This document shows, one piece after another, positions 18,401 to 26,717 of a DNA stretch of 64,000 nucleotides; the stretch's first letter is position 1; each line of letters starts with the position of its first letter. The stretch is from a virus. The stretch spans positions 1 to 64,000 of IMG/VR virus record IMGVR_UViG_3300012985_000006; one strand, 5' to 3'. The notes below the pieces were generated by a model. It made no database searches, was not told where the DNA came from, and saw only the letters and a list, made by a program, of their open reading frames with translations. The position numbers were made by a program, and so were the translations under genes.

Positions 18401-18682
18401 CACTTCCATCATTGGGGAGATCAGAGGGGTACCGTCGAAGTACAGGTCATCAATCGCATGCCTTGGAACCGAGAGATTGATGGATGCCGACCCTGGGGAA
18501 CTCTCGACTGAGGCTTCGGTAGTTATCGAGGTAATGTACTTGTTCCAATCGAAACGCCGACGACAGGACGGACACCCCACAATGTCGGTCTCACCATTGA
18601 TATACACGAGCGCATCAGGAGCCGTCACCACAGTGGGGCGGACACCTTGTTGCCATGTTCCTTGAAAAGGGCCTCTTGCCAT
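15440..18682 (-). CDS. Baseplate hub protein (gp27/gpD type), long form
   Basis: 1080 aa, ATG at 18682 overlapping the stop of the previous gene (TGATG). Residues ~25-220 have the look of the hub family: strands around PGSASINLSVPRHAIDDLYF and a PMMEVEIYSKGYY strand, then FWGLVTDVSKGFSNGEHTLS, then helices. This matches the gp27/late-control-D arrangement, in which a trimer adapts the sixfold tail to the threefold spike. A CPSC pair lies at residues 37-40 and a CIC pair near 850. Residues ~980-1080 form a long coiled coil (LQEEQQRLQEAV, KTVTEDLAKAEQSLANH). The protein is two to three times longer than typical hubs. The spike gene follows directly, which supports the call. Confidence 0.75.
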   Translation of the reverse strand: MARGPFQGTWQQGVRPTVVTAPDALVYINGETDIVGCPSCRRRFDWNKYITSITTEASVESSPGSASINLSVPRHAIDDLYFDGTPLISPMMEVEIYSKGYYTVEGVPQYYPIFWGLVTDVSKGFSNGEHTLSINCADILKWWEICKMNINPAFTQTTGQAGRSIFGNVFFGMNPYDVIWTLAQQSFGDVIVGTGSLVSVYKEPQQKATFNSALGDIMQYWNKRFSKIRSNLLLYGTTGTAVRGDVIQAAYQSKKPQFGKPFVSQLVRQANGNDSAQLDFDPTDPAVVAYRTQFSQAGQVNFWQSEYQTKLELANAAKEAIGFEFYMDVTGEIVFKPPFYNLDTLSNKPISWIQAIDIIDWDLSESEAEVVTQIQLQGNYGGNVDYGFPEETVPYTSVTDYHLLRKYGWRSHTYNSEFMANPLQMFYVGLDLLDRMNSKRFRANITIPHRPELRLGFPIYLAPEDQMWYIQGISHNVAFGSRATTTLTLTAKREKFKAPSGIGAIKLVGYKGPKEQKPKTLLASEGASLTTRQLSTGGQFKADVGRAAEIPPSNYAVNPGDDDPYAPLILRHPKTGRVVGYPNVVLAYTRPFQATPETLAKLAGQKPSTDPRTAQSKVQAFNKAAPDLLNSFNQYNHTATADDQLREKHLTNRYSYGLNSAGVYTYLHDQSKVVKEMLLLPSKNIDFGNSSLKFQGATGMIRPVSDERGFEVIGHHRYGRGVSLRDGSLVLSLDGGNTKANIGTQLALGGGLYETLQAQSQGLTTVSTAYTNPADAVARMGQEALQTAGMINPETQKPEFTNTDTTFTDTATLNSAEQKGAVVDVEASQLSKALTLAEMQVKDSYAPASKDCICLTGRADLAFLNVGYQIKVIRPTTLDDTKIPASNSLLEEALNDGTPVSDSAATPSRDQLINRVEAFLSDLYRALDDPHQQYEKELRGELIKVPTAAPGDIRFGQNPTSVDDFAPPYSTPNRAAGGDPAALAVQAETALNQASSAWSQFSGKLKSNAQKAELQGLIDKDMADITRLQEEQQRLQEAVDNHSIINGDTAAALKTVTEDLAKAEQSLANHQGKLNLVEAG

Positions 18683-20313
18683 CAGAAAGGTCCGTTCGCT
18701 CCGTCTAGTATTTGGGGTGGGGCAGAAGTTTGGAGGGCAGCCGCCGAGTTGGGGACATTGACTCTACCATAAGTCTGTGCAGTGTCTGGCTGATCCATCA
18801 AAAATGCAGCTCTAATGGTGAAGTCGTAGCTGTATTCCACCGAGAATGGGCCGGTATCCGCCTCAGAAAGGTTGAAGTTGTCGAAAGACCCTATGTACAG
18901 GATGTTGTCGTAGTAGATGTAGATCGAACCCATCAAAGCAAGATTGGTCTGACCTGTCCCAGGAGCAGCGTAATCTTGGGTATAGAGGGCCCCATTGTTC
19001 TTGTAGAACAGATACAGGCTCTGCAGATTTTGCCACGATTGAGAATAGTTACGAGCCATTCTGGTCAAACCAGGCCCACCCGCTTGCATGATATCTATGG
19101 CGTAATAGCCCGCCACTTTACCAGAAGCGGAGATCTTGTCCTGGTTGTCGCCCCAATGCTCGATGATCGGCCCATTTCGCCCCCAATTACCATCAGAGGC
19201 GATCTTGTCCCCTTTGATTGAGAAAGATTTGGGGTTGACCAGCATACGCAAAGGTGGGGTGTTGGCCATCGCGTCGAGGGTCGCTTTGATGGCTGATATT
19301 TGAGCCTGCTGAGCGGCCAAGAATGCTTTACCCACCTCATCTGGAGTCAATGGGGTGTTGGCCAACTTCTGCTGTTGTTTACGAGCCGTATCTGCCAAAT
19401 CTCCGTCCCACTTACTAGTAGGACCGTCAGCTTTGACTGATGTCAGAACCCCGTTGGGAAGACGAACGTCTCCCAATTGACCTTTCGATTCTGCATCAGC
19501 CAATACATCCTTCAATGGGAGTATTTTTTGCATCTGGCGCTTGCCCATATAGGGCACACCATCTTTCAAAGTGACGGTGCGATTACGAATCGCTCCTCCA
19601 GGTTGGCCGTATTCGGCAGTCTCCAGCTTATTGCCCTGCTGACTTATCACCACCAAAGCATGGGCGTCGCTTCCGTTGGCCTCACTGTAAATCACCACTG
19701 TGTCTCCAGCACTATACTGAGTGTCTGGAGTGATTTGGGCTGCTACTGGGCTGAAGGCCAATTTGCTGATATTCTGCCCTTCTTTCCAACCACCATTCTC
19801 AGCTCGATTGACGTAATCGGTTCTAACTCCTAGGCTGTAAAGCATCCAATTGGGCAGGTCTCCACACGAACTGTAGGACTTTTGACTAGCCCCCTGATCC
19901 CTTCCTTCCACCACCTCTTGATAGATGGGGTCGTTTTCACTACGGCCTTGAGGAGGGCTACAGGCCCATTCCAACAGTTCTCTCACATAGGTGCTACGAT
20001 CCGCGGAAATTCCACTGACAGTACCAGTGTATGTCGGATCTGCCGATAGGATCGAATTGATCGTACTACTGCGATCCAACAAATTACCCGTCAGACTCAC
20101 CGAAGGTGGGATGACGCCTATGGCGAAGATCTTAGGATTCAGAGACCTTTGGGCAACCGTTGATAGTGGGATGAAGTATGCAGCCAACGGATCTTGAGCT
20201 AGCGTCAAATCGTTGTAGTAGGTGAGAAACGAAGTTGGGCTAAAGCTGTAGGTTCCAGGAGGATTGAGGGCAGCCGTACTCTCTATTTGCTTGTAAATCT
20301 TCGAATCAGCCAT
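18682..20313 (-). CDS. Hub-proximal tail protein with cysteine-peptidase (NlpC/CHAP-like) domain
   Basis: 543 aa from ATG 20313, which has SD AGAGG and an 8-base overlap with the upstream gene; a longer frame to 20415 adds 34 residues inside that gene and is unlikely. Residues ~145-225 resemble a cell-wall peptidase of the papain fold: SSCGDLPNWMLYSLGVR (Cys150), then SAGDTVVIYS and SDAHALVVISQQ (His218). The C-terminal ~170 residues (MLVNPKSFSIKG, IIEHWGDNQDKISASG, FYKNNGALY, YIGSFDNFNLSEADTGPFSV) are a second copy of the domain that makes up the 210-aa neighbour. The likely role is local peptidoglycan cleavage during DNA injection by a protein seated next to the hub. The peptidase family is inferred from motif spacing only. 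Confidence 0.7.
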   Translation of the reverse strand: MADSKIYKQIESTAALNPPGTYSFSPTSFLTYYNDLTLAQDPLAAYFIPLSTVAQRSLNPKIFAIGVIPPSVSLTGNLLDRSSTINSILSADPTYTGTVSGISADRSTYVRELLEWACSPPQGRSENDPIYQEVVEGRDQGASQKSYSSCGDLPNWMLYSLGVRTDYVNRAENGGWKEGQNISKLAFSPVAAQITPDTQYSAGDTVVIYSEANGSDAHALVVISQQGNKLETAEYGQPGGAIRNRTVTLKDGVPYMGKRQMQKILPLKDVLADAESKGQLGDVRLPNGVLTSVKADGPTSKWDGDLADTARKQQQKLANTPLTPDEVGKAFLAAQQAQISAIKATLDAMANTPPLRMLVNPKSFSIKGDKIASDGNWGRNGPIIEHWGDNQDKISASGKVAGYYAIDIMQAGGPGLTRMARNYSQSWQNLQSLYLFYKNNGALYTQDYAAPGTGQTNLALMGSIYIYYDNILYIGSFDNFNLSEADTGPFSVEYSYDFTIRAAFLMDQPDTAQTYGRVNVPNSAAALQTSAPPQILDGANGPF

Positions 20314-20938
20314 TGTTCTGCCTCTGGAAATTAGGGGATGGCCGGAGGTTGTACTGCGGTGAGATAGAGAGTAACGTACGCTCAACCTTGAAGTTCCAAC
20401 TAATGTGGAAAGCAAACGGAGAGTCGTCCGTCTCCTCTACTTCAAAGCTTCTAAAGGTCCCCAGATAGTTGCCACGATCGTACATCAGCAAAATATGCCC
20501 CTGAAGAACGATGTTGCCGTAGGGGTCGTATACCGACCCGTTGTTCCGATACAGATCATGAAGATCTCGATACCTGTCCCACGCGATCGTCTTCTGTCGA
20601 AGAGCCGAGGTAAGACCTGTGTAGATATTCATGAACGCCCCTGTAGTTCCGTCTGCAGAGAGTTCAGCAAGATCTGTCCCCCAGTGCTGCTCGACAAATC
20701 CACCCATGGTCTGAATTCGTTCCACTTTTTGGTTGGAGTTCTCCTGTAGTGAGGCTGGGTTGACGTGCATCACAAGTGCATGAGGCATCAGCAAAGTGTT
20801 CTGATTGAACGGACTAGTGACCTGAAATGCCATCGGAATAGCCCCTTGTCTGGATGTCGCCGGATGGACGTAAGCATCCTCCGAAGAAGGGGCGTTGATC
20901 CTCTTAAAATCAGGGTTGGCTGAAGCTATTCTAGGCAT
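20306..20938 (-). CDS. Tail/hub connector protein, paralogue of the next gene's C-terminal domain
   Basis: 210 aa, starting at a TAATG junction with the tape measure gene and lacking a clear SD. Motifs MHVNPASLQENSNQ, FVEQHWGTDLAELSADG, LYRNNGSVYDPYGN, YLGTFRSFEVEETDDSPF and ISWNFKVERTL match, in order, the C-terminal domain of the 543-aa protein. The domain is typical of proteins that follow the tape measure in contractile tails and connect tube to hub (gp53/LysM-type region), but I cannot name the exact family. The order tape measure, connector, connector plus peptidase, hub is coherent. Confidence 0.7.
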   Translation of the reverse strand: MPRIASANPDFKRINAPSSEDAYVHPATSRQGAIPMAFQVTSPFNQNTLLMPHALVMHVNPASLQENSNQKVERIQTMGGFVEQHWGTDLAELSADGTTGAFMNIYTGLTSALRQKTIAWDRYRDLHDLYRNNGSVYDPYGNIVLQGHILLMYDRGNYLGTFRSFEVEETDDSPFAFHISWNFKVERTLLSISPQYNLRPSPNFQRQNNG

Positions 20939-23900
20939 TAGGTGAAGCGCTCACGTCGCTTGTATTCGTAGATCCCGTCAATCACCTTGGCCTCGATCAC
21001 CTTGGCCAAATCGGCTCCGCCCACACCATTTATGTTGAAGGTGAGATTCCCTCCACCCCCCTTACCTGCAGGGACGATCCGTTCCCCCTTACCAACAGAG
21101 GCCAACCCCTCTCCCGCCGCAGCTGTGACGGCCATACCGTTGGCAATACCGGTCACCATACCGCCTCCCGCGTGTCCAGGCAGCTTGTTGCTCATGACTC
21201 TAAGAGCAATGTCGCCACCGTACCCCTGTCCGGCTGTCTCTCCGATGTTTTGGCTGAAAGACCTTCCTGTCATGCCAAGACCGCCAATAGCGGCCGCCAC
21301 GTCAGTCTGATTCAAGTCCTTGTACATGTAGTACTCAAACAGGGCAGTTCGCACAGCCGCCAACACTGAGCTCTCAACCGCCTTAGAGTACGGTCCTGAA
21401 AGGAAACCAGTGTCCATCTTGAAGCGATCCATCTGATTGTCGATGGATTGCATAGTCTCAGCTTGGTCTTTACTTAGAGCCAGACTGTCAGATGAGTTGG
21501 TTTCCATCGTCTTGCTGGCAGGTGTTGGAGCGGAAGGGGTGCTGACTCCAGGAGTGGTGGGGTGGACCGCAGCACTTTGAGTCGAACTCCCCCCACCCAT
21601 CTTGCTGATCAGCTTGGGAAGCAATGCAGGATCCAACTGCCCGACCAACTGATGCATCAAAGCTGCCCGCTGTTCGCCAGTGATCCCCTGCTTGTCCAGC
21701 TGACCCGTCAGACTACCGTCCCAAGGCCCACCCAGGTTTTTTACCTTATCTTCCGACACGCCCGCCGCCCTTGCCGCACTGGTGAGAGATTTGGTCCTAT
21801 CTGCGTCCGTCATCTTGAAGAACTGGCTCTGAATAGCTTCCTCAGCCTTGTCCTTGTCTTTGCCGTGAAGGGCGTCTGCCAAGTTCTTGCTGAAAGGCGA
21901 ACCCTGCTTCATCATCTCCCCACGGAACTTGTAGATGTCCCCACCCACCTCTTTGAGCAGTCTAGACTGCTCGGGGTCTCGGACTTCAAGGACTGCTTTC
22001 TTCAGATCTAAGCCCTTCTTGTCCCCACCGAAGACCGTCAAAGAAGTGACGGCATCCCAAATATCAATCATGACATCATAGAGTTTGTTCATGATGAAGT
22101 CGACCAGCATCCCAAGCTTGTCCAACATGGATGTCTGTAGGTCAGCCTGCTTCTTGGCCCAATCTTCTGTCTTGGCCGCCCCTTCCAACGTCTTCTTGGT
22201 GTCAGCGTCCAGCGTGTCCATGATCTGATCGTAGCCCGCCCCGTCGATCTTCTTCTTGAGCTCTTCATCCGTCTTAGCGTACAGACCAGCCTTCTTGAGG
22301 GCCTTGCGAGCGTCTTCTTTCTCTTGCTCGGTGCCACTCTCAAGCAGCTTCTTCAGATCATCCCGCTGAGCATCGATGGTGGATTCGAATTTGATCATCT
22401 GATCGAGCTGCTCCTCAGAGATACCCAGATTCTCCGCCATCATCTCACCACCAATATCCCCCGCAGCGTCCGATAGTTTACCCTTACCGGTCAACCTAAG
22501 GATCGCTTTCTGCATGATCTCCAAAGCTCCGCCTGGGCCCACATTCCTAGCGGCGGTCGACATCCCAAACGTACCCTTGTTACGACGTTTGTTCTGGAGG
22601 TTCATGTCCTGCAGGGCACTACGCATTGCCCCCTGGGCTTCTTTCGGAAGTTGACTGACCGCATCCTCCAAGCCTTTGGGGCCTTTCTCATTCATCTTCT
22701 TGATCAGTTCGTCCCCCGACATGTTGAGCTGTTCGGCCAAACTATCGGCCTTACGCTTGTAGTCTCGATCAACAATCCCCTTGGTGGCCCCACCACCAGC
22801 CAGCAAGGTGGCTCGAAGACGTTCTGTGCGGCCCATGTTCTTCAGTCCTTGGACCGCCACATTCATGAACTTCTGAGCCTCTCTGGGATTCATCACCTTC
22901 CCCAAGCGGCCCAATAGTTTGACTGCATCTTCCATGCGGGTGCCCCACAACGACAGATCAGCCGACACTCCACGAATCATGCTGAAAAACTTGTTGGCCT
23001 TGATGCCTGATTCATCGGCCGCTCGCTCCATCTGCTGGAACGCCACAGTAGTACCCTGTAGGTTGGCCGACATCTCGGTCATCATCTCAGCTTGAAGCTG
23101 ATTGATTTCTTGGAGCGGCACCCCGAATGCTCGACTGTACGCCACACTCACGTGAGCCAAATCAAGCTGGAACTCTTTGACCGACTTACCAGCCAAATCA
23201 GCTTCTTCTTTGATGCGACTGATGCTGACACCTTCCTGATTCAAGACATTGAGGATGGCCTTGTGTTCATCTGAGGAGATCCCCCAAGTGATGTTGCTCA
23301 GATCATAGCTAGCGTCTCGCATTTCCCGCAACGTATCCGACATGTTCGAGAACGCCACCTCAGCATCGTCCCCCGATCGGGCCAACACGTCAGCACTGCC
23401 TGCACTGGCAAGGATGTCCTTGTTGAAGGCTTTGGCCTTGGCATCCAGGTCTAGAAACAATTTGACCAAACCAACGATCGCCGTCCCTGCCATAGCCAGA
23501 ATGGGGCCCATCTTCTCCAAACTGGCAAACAGGTCGTTCAGCTTAGCGCCGGCCGCTCCTGCCCCCTTGAGAGCCGTCCCAGCCGCATTCATCACCCCAC
23601 CACGCACGCCACCCTTTACAGTACCCTTTTGCTGCAAGTCCATCCCCTTGTAGCGCATCTTTTCTGCCAAGGGGCCACCCATCTTGAGACTCTTGACCAA
23701 GCTCTTCAACCCAGACTCAGAGGCTCGTTTGAAATCCTTGCCAAAGAAGGAGCTGAACGCATCCTTCATCTCTGATCGAAGGTCCTCAGCCCCTCTAGAG
23801 AACTTCTGGTCATTTCCGGCCCTAGCTTTGAGGTTTTTGACCTTCTCAGACCGCATTTTCTTGAGCTGCTGGATCTGCTGATTGAGTTGTTTCAACTCAG

Positions 23901-24195
23901 CAGCATTGGCTTTGGCGGTCTTCTTGTGGAGAGCCACAATCAACTTTTCAAGCTTGGTGATTTCATGCCCTTCAGACTTGTAGGCGTCCTTCAGGTCATC
24001 AACACTGTCGGTCCAAAGCTCAGTGTCTTCTACCGCTTGTCGGCTGACCTCCTCATTCTTTTGACCCATCGAGGCAACCGCATTGGCCACCTCTTTGAGA
24101 CCAGCTGTCAGGGCTCGCTCGAACTTGTCAAAGTCAGAGATCGCCCCTTTGGCGTCAACACCAATCTGAAGGACTTCTTTATTCTGATCGACCAT
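20938..24195 (-). CDS. Tail tape measure protein
   Basis: 1085 aa, ATG at 24195. The N-terminal ~190 residues are coiled coil (LIVALHKKTAKANAAEL, IQQLKKMRSEKVKNL). A hydrophobic segment lies at ~228-250 (ILAMAGTAIVGLVKLFL), the middle is helical, and the C terminus carries Gly-rich GHAGGGMVTGIANGMAV, then SVGKGERIVPAGKGGGG and LTFNINGVGGADL, a pattern common at tape measure C termini. This family sets tail length and is expelled at DNA injection. By the usual rule of about 0.15 nm per residue the tail would be near 160 nm (inference). The gene follows two chaperone-type genes, as expected. Confidence 0.9.
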   Translation of the reverse strand: MVDQNKEVLQIGVDAKGAISDFDKFERALTAGLKEVANAVASMGQKNEEVSRQAVEDTELWTDSVDDLKDAYKSEGHEITKLEKLIVALHKKTAKANAAELKQLNQQIQQLKKMRSEKVKNLKARAGNDQKFSRGAEDLRSEMKDAFSSFFGKDFKRASESGLKSLVKSLKMGGPLAEKMRYKGMDLQQKGTVKGGVRGGVMNAAGTALKGAGAAGAKLNDLFASLEKMGPILAMAGTAIVGLVKLFLDLDAKAKAFNKDILASAGSADVLARSGDDAEVAFSNMSDTLREMRDASYDLSNITWGISSDEHKAILNVLNQEGVSISRIKEEADLAGKSVKEFQLDLAHVSVAYSRAFGVPLQEINQLQAEMMTEMSANLQGTTVAFQQMERAADESGIKANKFFSMIRGVSADLSLWGTRMEDAVKLLGRLGKVMNPREAQKFMNVAVQGLKNMGRTERLRATLLAGGGATKGIVDRDYKRKADSLAEQLNMSGDELIKKMNEKGPKGLEDAVSQLPKEAQGAMRSALQDMNLQNKRRNKGTFGMSTAARNVGPGGALEIMQKAILRLTGKGKLSDAAGDIGGEMMAENLGISEEQLDQMIKFESTIDAQRDDLKKLLESGTEQEKEDARKALKKAGLYAKTDEELKKKIDGAGYDQIMDTLDADTKKTLEGAAKTEDWAKKQADLQTSMLDKLGMLVDFIMNKLYDVMIDIWDAVTSLTVFGGDKKGLDLKKAVLEVRDPEQSRLLKEVGGDIYKFRGEMMKQGSPFSKNLADALHGKDKDKAEEAIQSQFFKMTDADRTKSLTSAARAAGVSEDKVKNLGGPWDGSLTGQLDKQGITGEQRAALMHQLVGQLDPALLPKLISKMGGGSSTQSAAVHPTTPGVSTPSAPTPASKTMETNSSDSLALSKDQAETMQSIDNQMDRFKMDTGFLSGPYSKAVESSVLAAVRTALFEYYMYKDLNQTDVAAAIGGLGMTGRSFSQNIGETAGQGYGGDIALRVMSNKLPGHAGGGMVTGIANGMAVTAAAGEGLASVGKGERIVPAGKGGGGNLTFNINGVGGADLAKVIEAKVIDGIYEYKRRERFT

Positions 24196-24199
24196 GGGC

Positions 24200-25462
24200 T
24201 CACTTCTTCAGGTTGAATGGGGATCCGGGGGCTCTATTGACAGTTGGTACTAATTGAATCTTCTGAGGATCTTGATCCGATCTGGGTCTTACGTTGGCCC
24301 ACTTGTCCGCAAATTCTGCGTATTTAGGGTCCAGCAGTTCCGGGGGTACTTGCTGTGAGGACAGCTTTTGTGCCACCAATTGTCGTTTTCTTTCGATTTG
24401 GAACCTGGCTTCCTCGGCAGTCAAACCTTCCAAGCGGGTGGACGACCCGACCAGACTCTGAGTGCCGTAGGTTTCCTCATACGTTCTTTGCATCTGTTGC
24501 AGCTGTTCCATCCGCTGCCGACTTTGCTCGCGTACTTGAGCTTCATGGGCGTCGACCACTGTGTCGTGCCAATCCTTTTCCCCTCTCAAGTCGTGTTGAA
24601 GTTGTCGGTTCAATTCCTCAACCGTCCTAGCTACCTTGATAGGCCCCAGTTGAGACCCTTTGGTGTCCATAGACTCCCCTAAGAGGGCGAAACGAATGAT
24701 CTTATCTCTACGTTCTATCTGGTCTTTGGCTTCTTGTTCTCGACGCCTCTTGTCTTGATTATGAATCCGTACCATCCCTTTTCCGGCCATCGAGCTAGCG
24801 ATAAATTTGGCGTTCTCCCATTCTCTTTCTGCCTGTTCTTTGAGATCGGCGTAATGATTGATTGCCCGCCAAGTGAGTTGTGCCCAGTTCATCCCCAAAC
24901 TGTTGGTGCCCAACACGCCGGTCACTGAGGTGCTGGTCAGGTCAGAACCCTTGAGTTGTGCCCAACGCAATCTTGAGAAGGTATCCATCGAAAAGGCTTC
25001 GGTCAGAACGGTGGCTTGGGTGGCACGGCGATTGATCTCACTAAGGTACCGAATTACCTTGATTTTCGGACCTTCCTCCATATTGGTAAAGACCTCCACC
25101 AATCGTGGGATCCAGCGATCTCTGTCAAGCAATATGTTGTCTTGACCGATCATCATCACCCCATACGCCAGGAACATGGCGTAGAACCTCTGAAGGTTCT
25201 TGTGGTTCATCTCATCCTTGGGATTCATCAGACTGAGCATCGAAAACTCATGATGATTCAAGGACTTGAATATGAATCTCACATCATTGATTTCACCCGA
25301 AACGTGGAGGAATCCACGAAACAACAAGGGTTCGACGTCCTTGTAGATCTCGGGATTGATCTCCGGCAGCTTCGGAATCTCTGCTTGAAATTCTTCATCA
25401 GAGTCTCCTTCTTGCTGTGCACGGAGGCGGGCTTGATCCTGATCGTAATCGGGATCTGCCAT
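24200..25462 (-). CDS. Tail assembly chaperone-type protein
   Basis: 420 aa, ATG at 25462, three bases after the previous stop; SD AAGG. It is mostly helical and charged: residues ~45-150 contain HVSGEINDVRFIFKSLNHHE and FYAMFLAYGVMMIG, followed by helical DRWIPRLVEVF and KIKVIRYLSEINRRA. The C-terminal third is rich in Gln/Arg/Glu (EQSRQRMEQLQQMQ). Near residues 287-303 lies DLRGEKDWHDTVVDAHE, shared with the 140-aa baseplate protein. Its place between the 390-aa gene and the tape measure is where tail chaperones (lambda G/GT, T4-like equivalents) lie. I saw no slippery heptamer at the junction with the upstream gene, so the two appear to be separate products. Confidence 0.55.
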   Translation of the reverse strand: MADPDYDQDQARLRAQQEGDSDEEFQAEIPKLPEINPEIYKDVEPLLFRGFLHVSGEINDVRFIFKSLNHHEFSMLSLMNPKDEMNHKNLQRFYAMFLAYGVMMIGQDNILLDRDRWIPRLVEVFTNMEEGPKIKVIRYLSEINRRATQATVLTEAFSMDTFSRLRWAQLKGSDLTSTSVTGVLGTNSLGMNWAQLTWRAINHYADLKEQAEREWENAKFIASSMAGKGMVRIHNQDKRRREQEAKDQIERRDKIIRFALLGESMDTKGSQLGPIKVARTVEELNRQLQHDLRGEKDWHDTVVDAHEAQVREQSRQRMEQLQQMQRTYEETYGTQSLVGSSTRLEGLTAEEARFQIERKRQLVAQKLSSQQVPPELLDPKYAEFADKWANVRPRSDQDPQKIQLVPTVNRAPGSPFNLKK

Positions 25463-25465
25463 GGG

Positions 25466-26638
25466 TCAGACCTTCTGAATGGGGCGGAATTTTGGATTCA
25501 GACCAACAACAGGGGGTTGGTTGAGGATGGTGTTGACTCCCTTGCCATCAACAGGTTTCTGTTTCATCAGATCCATCGGGGCATTGGCCTGTACGGCTTG
25601 ATCGAGGGTTTGAATCAAGGCAGGGTCTATCTGACCTTCTAATGCTGATATCTCAGCCGTCCGATCCGATGGGACAGCAGCTCCACGAATTTGGGGAGGT
25701 ACTCTAGGGGTTGCGACATACTCTGATACGGGAGTAGGAGCCGTGAAGTCCCCTTGATTGAGGGGTTGACGGCTTTGCATCAATTCCGCAGCAATCTGTC
25801 TGGAGGTAGCAGCTCTTGACGCTACCTCAGGATCAGGCTGTAACTCGACTGGGGGCTTTGGCAATGGTCGGATAGAGGGCGCCGGTTCCCTCTCTTCAAT
25901 CGCTTGTTCGGTCGCTCGTTCATCATCAAAGGCTAGGGCCGACTGATGAATTTCGTCCAACTCCTTTTGAGACGATTGTTGCATATATCCGACATCACTT
26001 AGGATTTTACCCAACAAGTCATCGGGCATCTCTACCTCAAGTTCTTTCGCCTCAACAAGCAAACGTCTGAACTTGTCCGCCGCACTCTCATCAGGAATAT
26101 TGAATTGAACACCCTCTCTGGCATGGACGTTAGCCTTGTCAACCACCTCAGAGAATTTCAATCTAGCAACCAGAATGGCTTCTCGACCCCAGCTCACTAG
26201 CTTCCGCTTGAGCCACTCCGACTTCTCTAACTTGACTGTCTTGACCTCACTAGTATCATCTGGAGGTTCGATTGTCAGTTTGATGCCCGTCTCGGCCAAC
26301 AACAACTCTTGGGCTTTCTTGGCCTTCGCCTCATTACTGACCACAGCCGACAAGGTATAGGCCCCAACCGGTATTTCGTCTTCGATGAACTGAACATCAC
26401 GAAGATCGACACCCTCGATCTCAACTATCGACCGGCTCAAATGAGAGACCATGTGAGTATGTAGATACTCTTCCCCATCCAAGTCTTTGAGCTCTGGTAC
26501 GATCTGATCGTACTCTTTGGAAGACAGGTTCTGTAAGACAAGAGAGCAGCCACTAATGGTGACGCTTTCTTCTACTCGTCCTACATTCTGTACCTTCTGA
26601 AGGGCGCTATTGAGCCGCTTCGCTTTCAATGTCGTCAT
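25466..26638 (-). CDS. Tail assembly chaperone-type protein
   Basis: 390 aa, ATG at 26638 with SD GAGGAG. The N-terminal 100 residues have the form seen in tail chaperones: a beta start (VTISGCSLVLQNLSSKEYDQI) followed by helices. Residues 110-230 are charged helices. The C-terminal 130 residues are Pro/Gln-rich and look disordered (IRPLPKPPVELQPDPEV). It comes after the tail tube gene and a hairpin, and before the second chaperone-type gene and the tape measure. Chaperones of this place coat the tape measure protein during tail assembly and are absent from mature virions. The assignment rests on position and overall shape. Confidence 0.55.
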   Translation of the reverse strand: MTTLKAKRLNSALQKVQNVGRVEESVTISGCSLVLQNLSSKEYDQIVPELKDLDGEEYLHTHMVSHLSRSIVEIEGVDLRDVQFIEDEIPVGAYTLSAVVSNEAKAKKAQELLLAETGIKLTIEPPDDTSEVKTVKLEKSEWLKRKLVSWGREAILVARLKFSEVVDKANVHAREGVQFNIPDESAADKFRRLLVEAKELEVEMPDDLLGKILSDVGYMQQSSQKELDEIHQSALAFDDERATEQAIEEREPAPSIRPLPKPPVELQPDPEVASRAATSRQIAAELMQSRQPLNQGDFTAPTPVSEYVATPRVPPQIRGAAVPSDRTAEISALEGQIDPALIQTLDQAVQANAPMDLMKQKPVDGKGVNTILNQPPVVGLNPKFRPIQKV

Positions 26639-26667
26639 ATCTAATCTCCTCTAATCTGGGTATGGTG

Positions 26668-26700
26668 AAGGCCTCCTGAGGATCACCCCAAGAGGCCCTT
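26668..26700 (-). terminator. Hairpin after the tail tube gene
   Basis: GAAGGCCTCC on the plus strand pairs with the AGAGGCCCTT end across the region, giving a GC-rich stem with one bulge in the minus-strand RNA. It lies between the tube stop and the chaperone SD. There is no clear U run, so it may only weaken read-through or protect the tube mRNA end, which would match the need for far more tube than chaperone. Confidence 0.5.
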
Positions 26701-26717
26701 GTCGGCTAGGTCTCTGA

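Noticed and set aside
20314-20415. 34-residue N-terminal extension of the 543-aa protein
   Set aside because: It lies inside the 210-aa gene in another frame and has no SD; ATG 20313 has one.
24200-26638. Programmed frameshift between the two chaperone-type genes
   Set aside because: The downstream gene has its own ATG and SD, three bases separate the genes, and no slippery heptamer was seen near the stop.
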